From Roseiarcus sp035606915 (GTDB taxonomy: Bacteria; Pseudomonadota; Alphaproteobacteria; Rhizobiales; Beijerinckiaceae): a stretch of 64,000 nt of DNA. Shown here in pieces: positions 54,700 to 63,841 of the stretch. How positions within the stretch are numbered: the first letter of the stretch is position 1; the number at the start of each line of letters is the position of its first letter. Position numbers and translations under genes: made by a program. The stretch is from positions 28,148-92,147 of the forward strand of contig DATNDU010000162.1 in NCBI GenBank assembly GCA_035606915.1, written 5' to 3'. Below the pieces are notes generated by a model. The model was not told the origin of the DNA and ran no database searches. It was given only the letters and a program-made list of their open reading frames with translations.

Positions 54700-55143
54700 A
54701 TGTTGAGCGACATTTATAACCGCCGAGTGCTGGAGCTTGCCGCCGACATTCCCCGCCAGGGCCGGCTCGCCGCGCCGCAGGCGAGCGCACGCGCCCACTC
54801 CAAGCTCTGCGGCTCCACCGTCACCATCGACCTCAGCCTAGAAGACGGAAAAGTCAGCGACTTCGGCCATGACGTGCGCGCCTGCGCACTCGGCCAGGCC
54901 TCCTCCTCGCTGATGGCGCGCCACATCATCGGCGCGACGCCGCAGGAGTTGCGGGGCTTGCGCGAGACCATGATCGCCATGCTGAAGGCGGGCGGGCCGC
55001 CGCCGGCCGGCAAGTGGGCGGAGTTCGCGGTGCTGGAGCCGGTGCGCGAGTACAAGGCGCGCCACGCCTCGACGCTGCTGACCTTCGACGCGGTGGTGGA
55101 CGCTCTAGGCCAAATCGAGCGCGCCGAGGCGCCGGCGGCGTGA
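54700..55143 (+). CDS. NifU/SufU-like scaffold, incomplete cysteine set
   Basis: A 147-residue IscU/SufU-like protein. Cys37 (SKLCGSTV) and Cys62 (RACALGQAS) are present, with Asp58 near the first cluster site. The third expected cysteine position, near residue 123, is Ala in RHASTLLTF, so a normal [2Fe-2S]/[4Fe-4S] scaffold role is doubtful. The gene is followed by yidD with a GTGA overlap, a conserved arrangement with folE and hisI in this order. Confidence 0.8.
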   Translation: MLSDIYNRRVLELAADIPRQGRLAAPQASARAHSKLCGSTVTIDLSLEDGKVSDFGHDVRACALGQASSSLMARHIIGATPQELRGLRETMIAMLKAGGPPPAGKWAEFAVLEPVREYKARHASTLLTFDAVVDALGQIERAEAPAA

Positions 55144-55436
55144 GCGGGATCGCAAGGCCCGCCGCGCTTGCGCTGATCCGCGCCTATCAACTGAGCCTGT
55201 CGGCGTTCATCGGCCGCGATTGCCGCTATCTGCCGACCTGTTCGGCCTATGCCGCGGAGGCGATCGAGCGCCACGGCGCCTGGGCGGGTCTGTGGATGGG
55301 GACGGCGCGCGTCTGCCGCTGCCATCCGCTCGGCGGCTCCGGCTACGACCCGCCGCCGAGCCGGCCGCCGCCCGGCGCCAATTGGGCGCGGCCGTGGCGT
55401 TACGGGGCATGGCGGACGCCGAAAAGCGTTGCCTGA
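55140..55436 (+). CDS. yidD: Membrane protein insertion efficiency factor
   Basis: A 98-residue YidD protein. The family core is CRYLPTCSAYAAEAIERHG followed by CRCHPLGGSGYDPPP. GTG 55140 overlaps the NifU-like stop as GTGA. It likely helps YidC-mediated membrane insertion. Confidence 0.88.
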   Translation: MSGIARPAALALIRAYQLSLSAFIGRDCRYLPTCSAYAAEAIERHGAWAGLWMGTARVCRCHPLGGSGYDPPPSRPPPGANWARPWRYGAWRTPKSVA

Positions 55437-55524
55437 AGGGGGTTTGCATTTCCGCCTTCATGTCTCATTAACCATATCGTGCTTTCGTTTGCCCGCTTCG
55501 GGCGATTTTCTTGACGGGACCCGT

Positions 55525-56220
55525 ATGTCGATCCGAACCCTTGGGCTTGCCGCAATTTTGCTTCTTCTGCCCGCAGCGGCGCAAGCTGAACCCGGCCGCG
55601 TGATCGGCGATTCGATCGGCGTCGGCGTCTCGTGGGCGGCCAAATACTCCGGCGTCGTCTCCACCGCCAAGAACAGCGTCGCCATCTACAGCGGCCAGAT
55701 CATGGAACAGTTGCGCCAGGCCAAGCGGGGCGAAACGGTGTTCCTCAGCCTCGGCACCAACGACGCCGTCGGCGGCGCGCTCGACGTCAAGACCAAGGTC
55801 GCCCAAATCCTCGCCGAGGCCGACCGGCTCGGCGTCAAGCTGGTGTGGATCGGGCCGCCCTGCGTGCGCAAGCCCTGGGAGCAATATTCCAGGAAGCTCG
55901 ACGCCATCCTCGCCGCCCAACTGGCCGGGACCTCCGCCAAATACGTCAGCACGCAAGACGCGGAATTTTGCAGCACGCGACTGCACGCGAGGGAAGGCGT
56001 GCATTTTACTATGGCGGGCTATACCCGCATGTGGCAGAAAGCCGCGGCGGCCGCAAGGTTCTCGACGGTCGTCGCCTCGGCAGAGCCTGCCCACGCCGAG
56101 ACGTCGAAGCCGCGCCACAGGTCGAAACGCCATTATCACCATCACTGGCGCAAACGACACTCCGAACGGCACAGGCACGCGAGCGAGACGCTGGAGCACA
56201 CCGAGGCCGCGCCGCGATGA
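55525..56220 (+). CDS. Secreted SGNH hydrolase 1
   Basis: A 231-residue protein. A signal peptide ends near AAQAEPG. The catalytic blocks are GDSIGVGVSW, LSLGTNDAV and EGVHFTMAGY; the usual catalytic Asp-x-x-His loop has Glu in place of Asp at the first position. The C-terminal 45 residues are His/Arg-rich and probably disordered. It starts an operon with two more SGNH genes and an MBOAT acyltransferase, which suggests transfer or removal of acetyl groups on an exported polysaccharide. Confidence 0.75.
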   Translation: MSIRTLGLAAILLLLPAAAQAEPGRVIGDSIGVGVSWAAKYSGVVSTAKNSVAIYSGQIMEQLRQAKRGETVFLSLGTNDAVGGALDVKTKVAQILAEADRLGVKLVWIGPPCVRKPWEQYSRKLDAILAAQLAGTSAKYVSTQDAEFCSTRLHAREGVHFTMAGYTRMWQKAAAAARFSTVVASAEPAHAETSKPRHRSKRHYHHHWRKRHSERHRHASETLEHTEAAPR

Positions 56221-57002
56221 TCCGTTTTCCCCAGTTCAAAGCCGCCGCGGCGGCTTTCGCCCTTGCGTGTTTCGTCGTTGGCGCCGCGCGCGCCGAGACG
56301 CCGGCGCCGACGCGGTTGCACATCGCCTTCATCGGCGATTCGATGGCGGACGGGCTGTGGGGCGCCATGTACCGTCGCCTTGGAAAAGACAAATGTCTGG
56401 GGGAGAAAATAAAGCTCCTCCGAAAGGCCAGGAACGGGACGGGGCTGACGCGGCTTGACCAGTTCAACTGGGTCGACGAGATCGGCAAGATCGTGGAAGA
56501 CTTCCATCCCGATCTCACCGTTGGTTCGTTCGGCATCAATGACCGGCAAGGCATTGTCGAGAAGGACCGGCGTTCCATCGCCTATCCTTCCGAGGCGTAT
56601 GATATTCGCTATACGGAGTTGGTGGTCGATGTCGTGCGCAGCGCACTTGCGCAGGGGGGATCGATGATGATTATCGGCCTGCCGGTCTTGATGGAGGCGG
56701 ACGCCAATAACGACGCCTTGGCCAAGAACAAGATTTTCGAGGCCGCCATCAAGCAGGTCGCCTCCGACAAGGCGACCTATGTGCAGCCGTGGACTTCCGG
56801 CGCCACTCCCGACGTGTTCAAGCCCTATCTTCCCAACGCTAGAAACAACATGGTGATGGTGCGCGCTCCCGACGGCATCCATTTCACGCGGGTGGGCTAC
56901 GACATGGTCATGGACGCGGTTTTTCCCTCGATCCTCGCCAGCCTGAAAGCGCGTGGCCACGATCTCGAAGCGGAGTGTCCGTCGCGCGTCGGCGCGAGGT
57001 AG
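56217..57002 (+). CDS. Secreted SGNH hydrolase 2 (DUF459-like)
   Basis: A 261-residue protein with signal peptide ending near GAARAETPAP. Blocks IAFIGDSMADGLWGAMYRR, VGSFGINDRQG and DGIHFTRVGYDM are consistent with the SGNH fold and a Ser-Asp-His triad. Its ATG overlaps the previous stop as ATGA. Confidence 0.78.
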   Translation: MIRFPQFKAAAAAFALACFVVGAARAETPAPTRLHIAFIGDSMADGLWGAMYRRLGKDKCLGEKIKLLRKARNGTGLTRLDQFNWVDEIGKIVEDFHPDLTVGSFGINDRQGIVEKDRRSIAYPSEAYDIRYTELVVDVVRSALAQGGSMMIIGLPVLMEADANNDALAKNKIFEAAIKQVASDKATYVQPWTSGATPDVFKPYLPNARNNMVMVRAPDGIHFTRVGYDMVMDAVFPSILASLKARGHDLEAECPSRVGAR

Positions 57003-57006
57003 CGCC

Positions 57007-58674
57007 TTGCCGGCGCGACGGGAAATCGTCGTCTGGGCGCTGATCGTGGCGATCGGCGCGCTCATCACGCAACAGGTCCGCCGCATCGATGCCGCCTTCG
57101 CCGTCGCCAAAACGTTCGCCGTTGCCAACCCGTTCGGCGTCGTAAAGCCCGATGCGTGGGGCGATTCCAATCTCGCCGAACTCGTCGCGCGCGCCCGCAT
57201 CGGCTCCAGTTCGCTCGGGCCGGCGACGCAGCATGCGCTGGCGCTGGCGACGCGGCTCGGCGCGCCCCCCGCCGATCCCGTGCTGCTGAAGACATCCGAC
57301 TACGTCGCGCCGCCGTCCGTCGACCGCAACTTCGTCGTCGCCACGATCGGGCCGCCGAACGGCGCGACGCGGCTGTTGCGCGCGGCGATGCAGCGTCCGG
57401 CGCCGAAAGCGCCGCGCGCCGCCTCCGCGCTCGCCGCTTTGGCGGCGGCGACCGGTTCGCTCGCCTCGGCCGCCTCCGGGGCGGTCAGCGCCTTTGGCGA
57501 ACTCGCCCCTTACGACTTCTGGGACCGCCGGCTGACCATCCTGCAACTCGGCGACAGCCATACGGCGGCGGATTTCTTCACCGGCCGCGTGCGCGAGCGG
57601 CTGCAAGAGGCTTTCGGCACGGGTGGCGAGGCGATCCTGCCGCCGGGGCGGCCGCATATCGGCGTGCGCTCGGCGCTGTTCTCGGTCGACGCCACCAGCG
57701 ACTGGTCCTATGACAGCTTCCTGCACAGCGACGAGCGCAAGCGCGTGCATATTTCCGGCTACAATGCTAACGCCCACCACGCCGCGGCGACGCTGACCTT
57801 CAAGTCCCGCAACGACCGCGTCTATAACGACGCGCAGGTGTCGTTTCTGGAGCAGCCGAACGGCGGCAAGGCGGAAGTGCTGCTCGACGGCCAATCGGTC
57901 GGCGAAATCGACCTTGAGGGCGGCGCCAATCGCGAGGTGTCGTTCGACGCGCGGCCCAAGAACGGCGACGGGTTCCGCGAGTTGCAAGTGCGCACGCTGA
58001 GCGACGCGCCGGTCACGGTCACCGACGTCGAGGTCGAGCGCGAGGGCGATGGCGTCTCCTTCCTCAGCATCGGCTATCCCGGCGCGACGGTGGGGGCGGT
58101 GGAGCGGCTCGACAGCGGCAATCTCGCGCAGGACATCCGCCGCCTCGCCCCTGACGTCATCGTGCTCGCCTTCGGCACCAACGAGGGCTTCAACGACAAT
58201 CTCGACATCGGCGCCTATGCCGCGCAATACGAGCAACTCATCCGGCGACTGCGGGCGCTGCGGCCGGGGATGCGGATCGTCATCGTCGGGCCGGCGGACG
58301 CCGCCCGTCCCACCGGCCAATGCCACGCCGCCGGCGTCGGCCAGCATTGCCAGTCGAGCCCGCTGGTGCAGACGGCGGCGATGGAATCCTCGGGCAAATG
58401 CCGCTTGCCCGTCCCGCCGAAGCTCAATCCGGTGCGCGAGGCGCAGCGCCGGCTGGCGCACCGGATCGGCGTGGCGTTCTGGGATTGGTCGAGCGTGCAG
58501 GGCGGCGTTTGCGGCGCGCAGGTGTGGGCCGCCGCCAATCCGCCGCTGATGGCGCACGATTACGTGCATATGACCCTTGAGGGCTATAAGCAGAGTGCGG
58601 ACCGATTCGCGGATTTCCTCATTCCGTTGATCGAAGGACGGCAGACCGCGACGCATGTTGTTTCCAACAATTGA
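57007..58674 (+). CDS. Membrane-anchored SGNH protein 3
   Basis: About 555 residues. A hydrophobic anchor (IVVWALIVAIGALI) lies at the N-terminus, then a long extracytoplasmic region. SGNH blocks LQLGDSHTAADFFTG, LAFGTNEGFND and HDYVHMTLEGY are present, with a beta-rich domain between the first two. TTG 57007 has GAGG seven bases upstream; GTG 56953 is an alternative that overlaps the previous gene. Architecture is like AlgX/AlgJ-type acetyltransfer proteins. It precedes the MBOAT gene, with a 20-bp overlap. Confidence 0.75.
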   Translation: MPARREIVVWALIVAIGALITQQVRRIDAAFAVAKTFAVANPFGVVKPDAWGDSNLAELVARARIGSSSLGPATQHALALATRLGAPPADPVLLKTSDYVAPPSVDRNFVVATIGPPNGATRLLRAAMQRPAPKAPRAASALAALAAATGSLASAASGAVSAFGELAPYDFWDRRLTILQLGDSHTAADFFTGRVRERLQEAFGTGGEAILPPGRPHIGVRSALFSVDATSDWSYDSFLHSDERKRVHISGYNANAHHAAATLTFKSRNDRVYNDAQVSFLEQPNGGKAEVLLDGQSVGEIDLEGGANREVSFDARPKNGDGFRELQVRTLSDAPVTVTDVEVEREGDGVSFLSIGYPGATVGAVERLDSGNLAQDIRRLAPDVIVLAFGTNEGFNDNLDIGAYAAQYEQLIRRLRALRPGMRIVIVGPADAARPTGQCHAAGVGQHCQSSPLVQTAAMESSGKCRLPVPPKLNPVREAQRRLAHRIGVAFWDWSSVQGGVCGAQVWAAANPPLMAHDYVHMTLEGYKQSADRFADFLIPLIEGRQTATHVVSNN

Positions 58675-60079
58675 TTTCGGTCTCTTCTTCGCCTTCGCGC
58701 TTTGGCTCGTCTGGAGCCTCAATTCCAGAAATCTTCTCAAGAAATGGGTGCTGCTCGCCCTCAGCCTGGCGTTCTACGCCTCCTGGGACTGGCGCTTTCT
58801 GCTGCTGTTGTTCGCCAGCGGCGCGATCAGCTATCTCGTCGGGCTCCGTGTCGGGCAAGAGGCTGGGGCGCGCCGGCCCTGGCGCAAGGCGGTGCTGGCG
58901 CTCGGCATAGCGCTCGATCTCGGCATCCTCGGCTATTTCAAATATCTCGATTTTTTCATCGCCCAGGCGTTGACGCTGGCGCACGCGTTCGGCCTCAACC
59001 CGCCGCTCGAATTCGTCAGCGTGACGCTGCCGGTGGCGATCTCGTTCCTCACCTTCCACGCCATTTCCTATATCGTCGATGTCTATCGCGGCCGCCTGCG
59101 CGCCTCGCGCTCGCCGCTCGACATCCTGCTCTACATCAGCTTCTTCCCGCATCTCGTCGCCGGTCCGATCGTGCGCGCGCACGAGTTCCTGCCGCAGCTT
59201 GCCTCGCCGCGGCGAGCGGAGGATTTCGGCCTCAGCGAGAACATGCTGCTGATTCTCGGCGGCCTGTTCAAAAAGATGGTGATCGCCAATTACCTGGCGG
59301 TGCAGTTCGTCGATCCGGTCTTCACCGATCCGACGCAGGTCTCGCGCTTCGATCTGGTGATGGCGGTTTACGCCTACGCGATCCAGATCTACGCCGATTT
59401 CTCCGCCTACACCGATATCGCCATCGGCGTCGCGGCGCTGCTTGGCTACCGCTTCCCGCAGAACTTCAACCAGCCCTATCGCGCCCTCGGACCCGGCGAT
59501 TTCTGGCGGCGCTGGCACATGACTCTGTCGACCTGGCTGCGCGACTATCTCTACATCCCGCTCGGCGGCAACCGCCACGGCGCCTTGATGACCGTGCGCA
59601 ACCTGATGCTGACGATGGTGCTCGGCGGCCTCTGGCACGGCGCCAACTGGACCTTCCTGATCTGGGGCACGCTGCATGGGGTGGCGCTGGTCGTCGACCA
59701 TGCCTATCGCCACAGCGCGTTTTGCGCCCGCTTCGGCCGCACACGGCCGGCGATGGCGCTCGACTGGTTCGTGACGTTGCAACTCGTTTGCGTCGGTTGG
59801 CTGTTCTTCCGCTCGCCGTCGCTGGATGTAGCGACGCAATATCTAGCCGGCATATGGACCGACAATGGCGCCGCCTCGACCATGCCGGGCGTCGTCTGGC
59901 CGCTGCTCGCCGCCGGCGTCTTCACCCACATAATTCCCCCCGACTCGCGCTTGCGCCTCGGCGAATGGCTCGATGCGCGCGGTCTGTCGGCGCAGATCGG
60001 CTTCGGCGCGGTGGCGATGTATGTCATCATCGTCATGGCGCCCTCGGCCTCGGCGCCGTTCATCTATTTCCAGTTCTAG
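58655..60079 (+). CDS. MBOAT-family O-acyltransferase (AlgI-like)
   Basis: A 474-residue polytopic protein of the MBOAT family. The motifs FFPHLVAGPIVRAHEFLPQL and YADFSAYTDIAIGVAALLGY are strongly AlgI-like. The catalytic histidine lies in GGLWHGANWTFLIWG. It would carry acetyl groups across the membrane for attachment to a polysaccharide by the SGNH partners. Confidence 0.9.
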   Translation: MLFPTIDFGLFFAFALWLVWSLNSRNLLKKWVLLALSLAFYASWDWRFLLLLFASGAISYLVGLRVGQEAGARRPWRKAVLALGIALDLGILGYFKYLDFFIAQALTLAHAFGLNPPLEFVSVTLPVAISFLTFHAISYIVDVYRGRLRASRSPLDILLYISFFPHLVAGPIVRAHEFLPQLASPRRAEDFGLSENMLLILGGLFKKMVIANYLAVQFVDPVFTDPTQVSRFDLVMAVYAYAIQIYADFSAYTDIAIGVAALLGYRFPQNFNQPYRALGPGDFWRRWHMTLSTWLRDYLYIPLGGNRHGALMTVRNLMLTMVLGGLWHGANWTFLIWGTLHGVALVVDHAYRHSAFCARFGRTRPAMALDWFVTLQLVCVGWLFFRSPSLDVATQYLAGIWTDNGAASTMPGVVWPLLAAGVFTHIIPPDSRLRLGEWLDARGLSAQIGFGAVAMYVIIVMAPSASAPFIYFQF

Positions 60080-60085
60080 GACCCG

Positions 60086-60322
60086 ATGCCCCCGCTCGCC
60101 CGCCGCCTGTTCGCCATCTACGCGATCCTCGCCATCACGGTGTTCGCCTTCCCCGGCGGGCTCACGAGTTGGCTCGACGATCGCAACCGCACGGGCTGGC
60201 TCGATGCGCCGCTGGCGGCGATGCGGGCGGTGGACGCCGCCTCGGCGGCGATCGGCGTCAAGGCGGTCGGCGAGCGCTTGCGGACGCAGTTCCGCAGCGC
60301 CATCGGCGACGACGAGGATTGA
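60086..60322 (+). CDS. Small membrane-anchored protein of the acetylation operon
   Basis: A 78-residue protein with one N-terminal hydrophobic segment (LFAIYAILAITVFAF) and a soluble helical tail. It starts seven bases after the MBOAT stop. No family is recognised; its position suggests an accessory role. Confidence 0.5.
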   Translation: MPPLARRLFAIYAILAITVFAFPGGLTSWLDDRNRTGWLDAPLAAMRAVDAASAAIGVKAVGERLRTQFRSAIGDDED

Positions 60323-60326
60323 TTTG

Positions 60327-61718
60327 ATGCTCCCCGCCCTCGACATGCGCGCCGCCTTCGACGACGTGGAAGCCGACCGCTACGACCTGCATAGCCGCCA
60401 TCTCAATCACCAGATGGTGCGGGTGTTGAAGACGATCGGCTTCGACGCCCGCTTCACGCGCGGCCGCGGCGCGCATCTGTGGGACGCGACAGGGGGGCGC
60501 TATCTCGATCTCGTCAGCGGCTGGGGCGTGTTCGCGATCGGGCGCAACCACCCGCATGTCGCAGCGGCGCTAAAGAGCGCGCTCGACGCCGAGCTGCCCA
60601 ATCTCGTGCAGATGGACGTGCCGCCGCTCGCCGGCCTCCTCGCCGAGCGGTTGCTGGCGCGCGCACCGTGGCTGCAAAAGGCGTTCTTCGCCAATTCCGG
60701 CGCCGAGGCGGTCGAAGCTGCGATCAAGTTCGCCCGCGCCGCGACCGGCCGCGCCGGCATCGTGCATTGCCAACATTCCTTCCACGGCCTCACCTATGGA
60801 GCGCTGTCGGCGGTCGGCGAGACGCTCTATCGCGACGGCTTCGGCCCGGTGCTGCCTGGTTTCCGGGAAATCCCGTTCGACGATCTCGCGGCGCTGGAGC
60901 AAGCGCTGCGCGGCCGCGACGTCGCCGCTTTCCTGGTCGAGCCGATGCAGGGCAAGATCGTGCGCCCGCCCTCGCCCGACTATCTCAAGCAGGCCCACGC
61001 GCTATGCCGCAAGTACGGCGCGCTGCTGATCGCCGACGAGATCCAGACCGGGCTCGGGCGCACAGGCCGGTTTTTCGCCGTCGAGCATTTCGGCGTCGAG
61101 CCCGATCTCGTGCTCATCGCCAAGGGCCTTTCCGGCGGCCATGTACCGATCGGCGTCGTGCTGATGCGCAAAGAGGTGTTCGCCAAGACCTTCGACCGCA
61201 TGGACAAGGCGGTGGTTCATGGCTCGACCTTCGCCAAGAACGATCTCGCCATGACGGCCAGCCTTGCGACGCTCGACGTCATCGAGGCCGAGAAGCTGGT
61301 CGAGAACGCGGCGGCGAAGGGCGAGCGGTTGCTGGCTTTCCTGCGCGGGCTGGCCGGGACGCACGATTTCGTGCGCGAGGCGCGAGGCCTCGGGCTGATG
61401 CTGGCGATCGAGCTTGGCGAGCCGAAGGCGCTGAGCCTGCGCGCCTTCTGGGCGATGCTGGAGAAGATGAGCAAGGGGCTGACCTGCCAACTCGTCACCA
61501 TCCCGCTGTTCAAGGACCACAAGATCCTGGTGCAAGTCGCCGGCCACGGTAGCCGCGCCATCAAGCTGCTGCCGACGCTGACGCTCGACGACGCCGATTG
61601 CGCCTGGATCGAGCGCGGCTTCTCGCAGACGCTGACGGCGGCCGGCGAATCGGCGGGGCCGGTGTGGGCGCTCGGCAAGACCCTCATCGAGGGCGCGCGG
61701 GCGGCGGCGGGCGGTTGA
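60327..61718 (+). CDS. Class III aminotransferase
   Basis: A 463-residue PLP enzyme. The N-terminus HLNHQMVRVLKTIGFDARFT and LDLVSGWGVFAIGRNHP are distinctive. FFANSGAEAVEAAIKFARAA and IADEIQTGLGRTG are family motifs, and the PLP lysine lies in IAKGLSGGHVPIG. The N-terminal pattern recalls the hopanoid aminotransferase HpnO, but no other hopanoid genes are in view and an ornithine-type role is possible. It begins shortly after the small membrane gene. Confidence 0.82.
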   Translation: MLPALDMRAAFDDVEADRYDLHSRHLNHQMVRVLKTIGFDARFTRGRGAHLWDATGGRYLDLVSGWGVFAIGRNHPHVAAALKSALDAELPNLVQMDVPPLAGLLAERLLARAPWLQKAFFANSGAEAVEAAIKFARAATGRAGIVHCQHSFHGLTYGALSAVGETLYRDGFGPVLPGFREIPFDDLAALEQALRGRDVAAFLVEPMQGKIVRPPSPDYLKQAHALCRKYGALLIADEIQTGLGRTGRFFAVEHFGVEPDLVLIAKGLSGGHVPIGVVLMRKEVFAKTFDRMDKAVVHGSTFAKNDLAMTASLATLDVIEAEKLVENAAAKGERLLAFLRGLAGTHDFVREARGLGLMLAIELGEPKALSLRAFWAMLEKMSKGLTCQLVTIPLFKDHKILVQVAGHGSRAIKLLPTLTLDDADCAWIERGFSQTLTAAGESAGPVWALGKTLIEGARAAAGG

Positions 61719-61825
61719 CAAGCGGCCGGGTGGTTCGATGGCCCACCCTACGCCGTGGCGGAACGCGTCTTCGACGAGGACAGCCTCGAGGCATGTTCGC
61801 TCGAGCGCGACGGCCAGTAGCCCGC

Positions 61826-62344
61826 TCAATCGACCTTTTCGCCGGGATAGACGCCCCACAGGTCGGTCTGCGCGACATAGCCTTTGTAGCCGGAGCCATA
61901 GACCAGGCACCAGACGCCGTCGCAGCGGCGGATGTTGACGATGACGCCGGCCTGCAACCGCGCCAGCACCGGGCTTTTGGCGCTGGCGGCGCTGGTGACG
62001 TTGTAGTCGACACCCTTCTTGCCGGGCCCGACCAGGGCGGTGCGCCGTCCCGACAGCAGCGTGTGCAGCACCCAGCCCTCGGCGCCCTCGGAATCGCGCA
62101 CCTTGCGCCAAGTGGCGAATTCGGCGGTGATCTCGACCGGCAGGCCGGCGCGCTGGAACACCCATCTCGTCGCGTGGTCCTTCGACGGCCCCTCGCGCAG
62201 ATTGACGCGGTCGGTCTTCAGGCTGGCGTAGCGCGGCAGCGGCAGGCCGGTGACGGTTCCCACGGGCGCTGCCAGCGCGGCCGAAGCGACGCAAAAAAGC
62301 CCGAGCCAAAGCATACGACCGATGCGCCAAACCGCCTGTTTCAT
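61826..62344 (-). CDS. Secreted SH3-domain protein
   Basis: A 172-residue protein. A signal peptide ends near SAALAAPVG. Two bacterial SH3 repeats follow: VNLREGPSKDHATRW (residues 48-62) and later YVAQTDLWGVYPGEK. Such proteins bind peptidoglycan or are cell-wall associated. It is convergent with the aminotransferase gene and divergent from the dehydrogenase gene. Confidence 0.85.
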   Translation of the reverse strand: MKQAVWRIGRMLWLGLFCVASAALAAPVGTVTGLPLPRYASLKTDRVNLREGPSKDHATRWVFQRAGLPVEITAEFATWRKVRDSEGAEGWVLHTLLSGRRTALVGPGKKGVDYNVTSAASAKSPVLARLQAGVIVNIRRCDGVWCLVYGSGYKGYVAQTDLWGVYPGEKVD

Positions 62345-62533
62345 ACTCTCGTCGCTCCTCGCTTGGGGCTCGCCCGGCCCGTCCTTGTGTTCGCTAAAGC
62401 ATCTGCTACAGAGAGCGCGGTCGACGAGACGGAGGCGGCGTCGGCCGCATGTTTGTCTCCGGTCGGCTAACGATTGGTAAAAGGCTTTGGCGACCCGCTG
62501 GAGAGCCCGACGGGGGGAAGGATAGCGCGGCTG

Positions 62534-63529
62534 ATGTCGAAAAAGAAACCTCTCGTGGTCGTCACCCGGCGCCTGCCCGAGGGCGTCGAGACCCGCATGC
62601 GCGAGTTGTTCGACGCACGCCTCAACCTGCTGGACGCCCCGATGTCGGAAGCCGAGATCGTCGAGGCGATGCAGGAGGCCGACGTGCTGGTGCCGACGAT
62701 CACCGACGTGATCAACGCCCGCATGATCGCCCAGGCCGGCGACGCGCTGAAGCTGATCGCCAATTTCGGCACCGGCGTCGACAATATCGACGTCACTTCC
62801 GCCTTGCGGCGCGGCGTCACCGTCACCAACACGCCCGGCGTCCTCACCGAGGACACCGCCGACATGACGATGGCGCTCATCCTCTCCAGCGCGCGGCGCA
62901 TAGTCGAGGGCTCGCGCGTCATCCCGGAGGGCCATTGGCACGGCTGGTCGCCGACCTGGATGCTCGGGCGCCGCATCACCGGCAAACGGCTCGGCATCGT
63001 CGGCATGGGCCGCATCGGGCAGGCGGTGGCCAGACGCGCCCGCGCCTTCGGCCTGTCGATCCATTACCACAACCGCCGCCGCGTCTCGCCGCAGATCGAG
63101 GAGGCGCTGGAGGCGACCTACTGGGATTCGCTCGACCAGATGCTGGCGCGGATGGATTTCATCTCCATCAACTGCCCGCACACGCCGGCGACTTTTCACC
63201 TGCTGTCGGCGCGCCGCCTCAAGTACCTCAGGCCGGAGGCGATCATCGTCAACACCGCGCGCGGCGAGGTCGTCGACGAGAACGCGCTGATCCGCATGCT
63301 GGAGGCCGACGAGATCGCGGGCGCCGGGCTCGACGTGTTCGAGCAGGAGCCGACGGTGTCGGAAAAGCTGGTCGAACTGGCGCGCTCCGGCAAGGTGACG
63401 CTGTTGCCGCACATGGGCTCGGCGACCCACGAGGGTCGCAACGACATGGGCGAGAAGGTGATCGTCAACATCAAGACGTTCATGGACGGCCACCGCCCGC
63501 CCGACCGCGTGCTGCCGGGGATGCTGTAA
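62534..63529 (+). CDS. D-isomer 2-hydroxyacid dehydrogenase
   Basis: A 331-residue GyaR/GhrB-like enzyme. The NAD motif is LGIVGMGRIGQAVARRA; catalytic residues lie in VNTARGEVVDE (Arg), DVFEQEPTV (Glu) and LPHMGSAT (His). It acts on glyoxylate, hydroxypyruvate or related acids. ATG 62534 is preferred over an upstream TTG at 62474. It ends just before a hairpin at 63554-63571. Confidence 0.9.
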   Translation: MSKKKPLVVVTRRLPEGVETRMRELFDARLNLLDAPMSEAEIVEAMQEADVLVPTITDVINARMIAQAGDALKLIANFGTGVDNIDVTSALRRGVTVTNTPGVLTEDTADMTMALILSSARRIVEGSRVIPEGHWHGWSPTWMLGRRITGKRLGIVGMGRIGQAVARRARAFGLSIHYHNRRRVSPQIEEALEATYWDSLDQMLARMDFISINCPHTPATFHLLSARRLKYLRPEAIIVNTARGEVVDENALIRMLEADEIAGAGLDVFEQEPTVSEKLVELARSGKVTLLPHMGSATHEGRNDMGEKVIVNIKTFMDGHRPPDRVLPGML

Positions 63530-63553
63530 GTTTTCCCGCGCGCGAAGTGTGGA

Positions 63554-63571
63554 CGCGGTCGCTTGACCGCG
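63554..63571 (+). terminator. Hairpin after the dehydrogenase gene
   Basis: CGCGGTC and GACCGCG pair around a four-base loop, GCTT, about 25 bp after the stop. A T-tract is missing, so it is a weak candidate. Confidence 0.35.
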
Positions 63572-63618
63572 TTGGGCGCGAAGTCGCAGGGCGGTAGGGG
63601 GCTTTGTGCGAGGCGCAG

Positions 63619-63770
63619 CCCTCATGCTGAGGTGGCCGCGAAGCGGCCCTCGAAGCACGCTCCAGCTCGCGCCGCCACACGCGCCAGCCTGCGGCGCGGC
63701 CTTGCGGAAACGCCGGCGTGAACCGAGTGGGCTTCGAGGCTTCGCTTCGCTACGCACCTCAGCACGAGGG
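63619..63770. repeat. Palindromic repeat of Rhizobiales type, second copy
   Basis: Left arm 63619-63659 (starting CCCTCATGCTGAGGTGGCCG) and right arm 63729-63770 are imperfect inverted copies. The core matches that at 49914-50057, but the inner spacer differs in sequence. Confidence 0.55.
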
Positions 63771-63841
63771 TGTTGGCGGCAATTGCGGCTGTTCCGCAAA
63801 GGGGCGAAGGAGGGCGCCTGCAAGGACGGCCACATACTTTC

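Larger units (their letters stand above)
63530..63841. other. Intergenic region with hairpin and palindromic repeat
   Basis: This stretch has no complete gene. It starts with the 63554-63571 hairpin and is mostly occupied by the palindromic repeat at 63619-63770, which ends shortly before the DinB-like fragment. Confidence 0.45.

Noticed and set aside
58619..59839. 406-codon minus-strand frame over the MBOAT gene
   Set aside because: Antisense to an AlgI-like gene with conserved motifs; charged, low-complexity translation.
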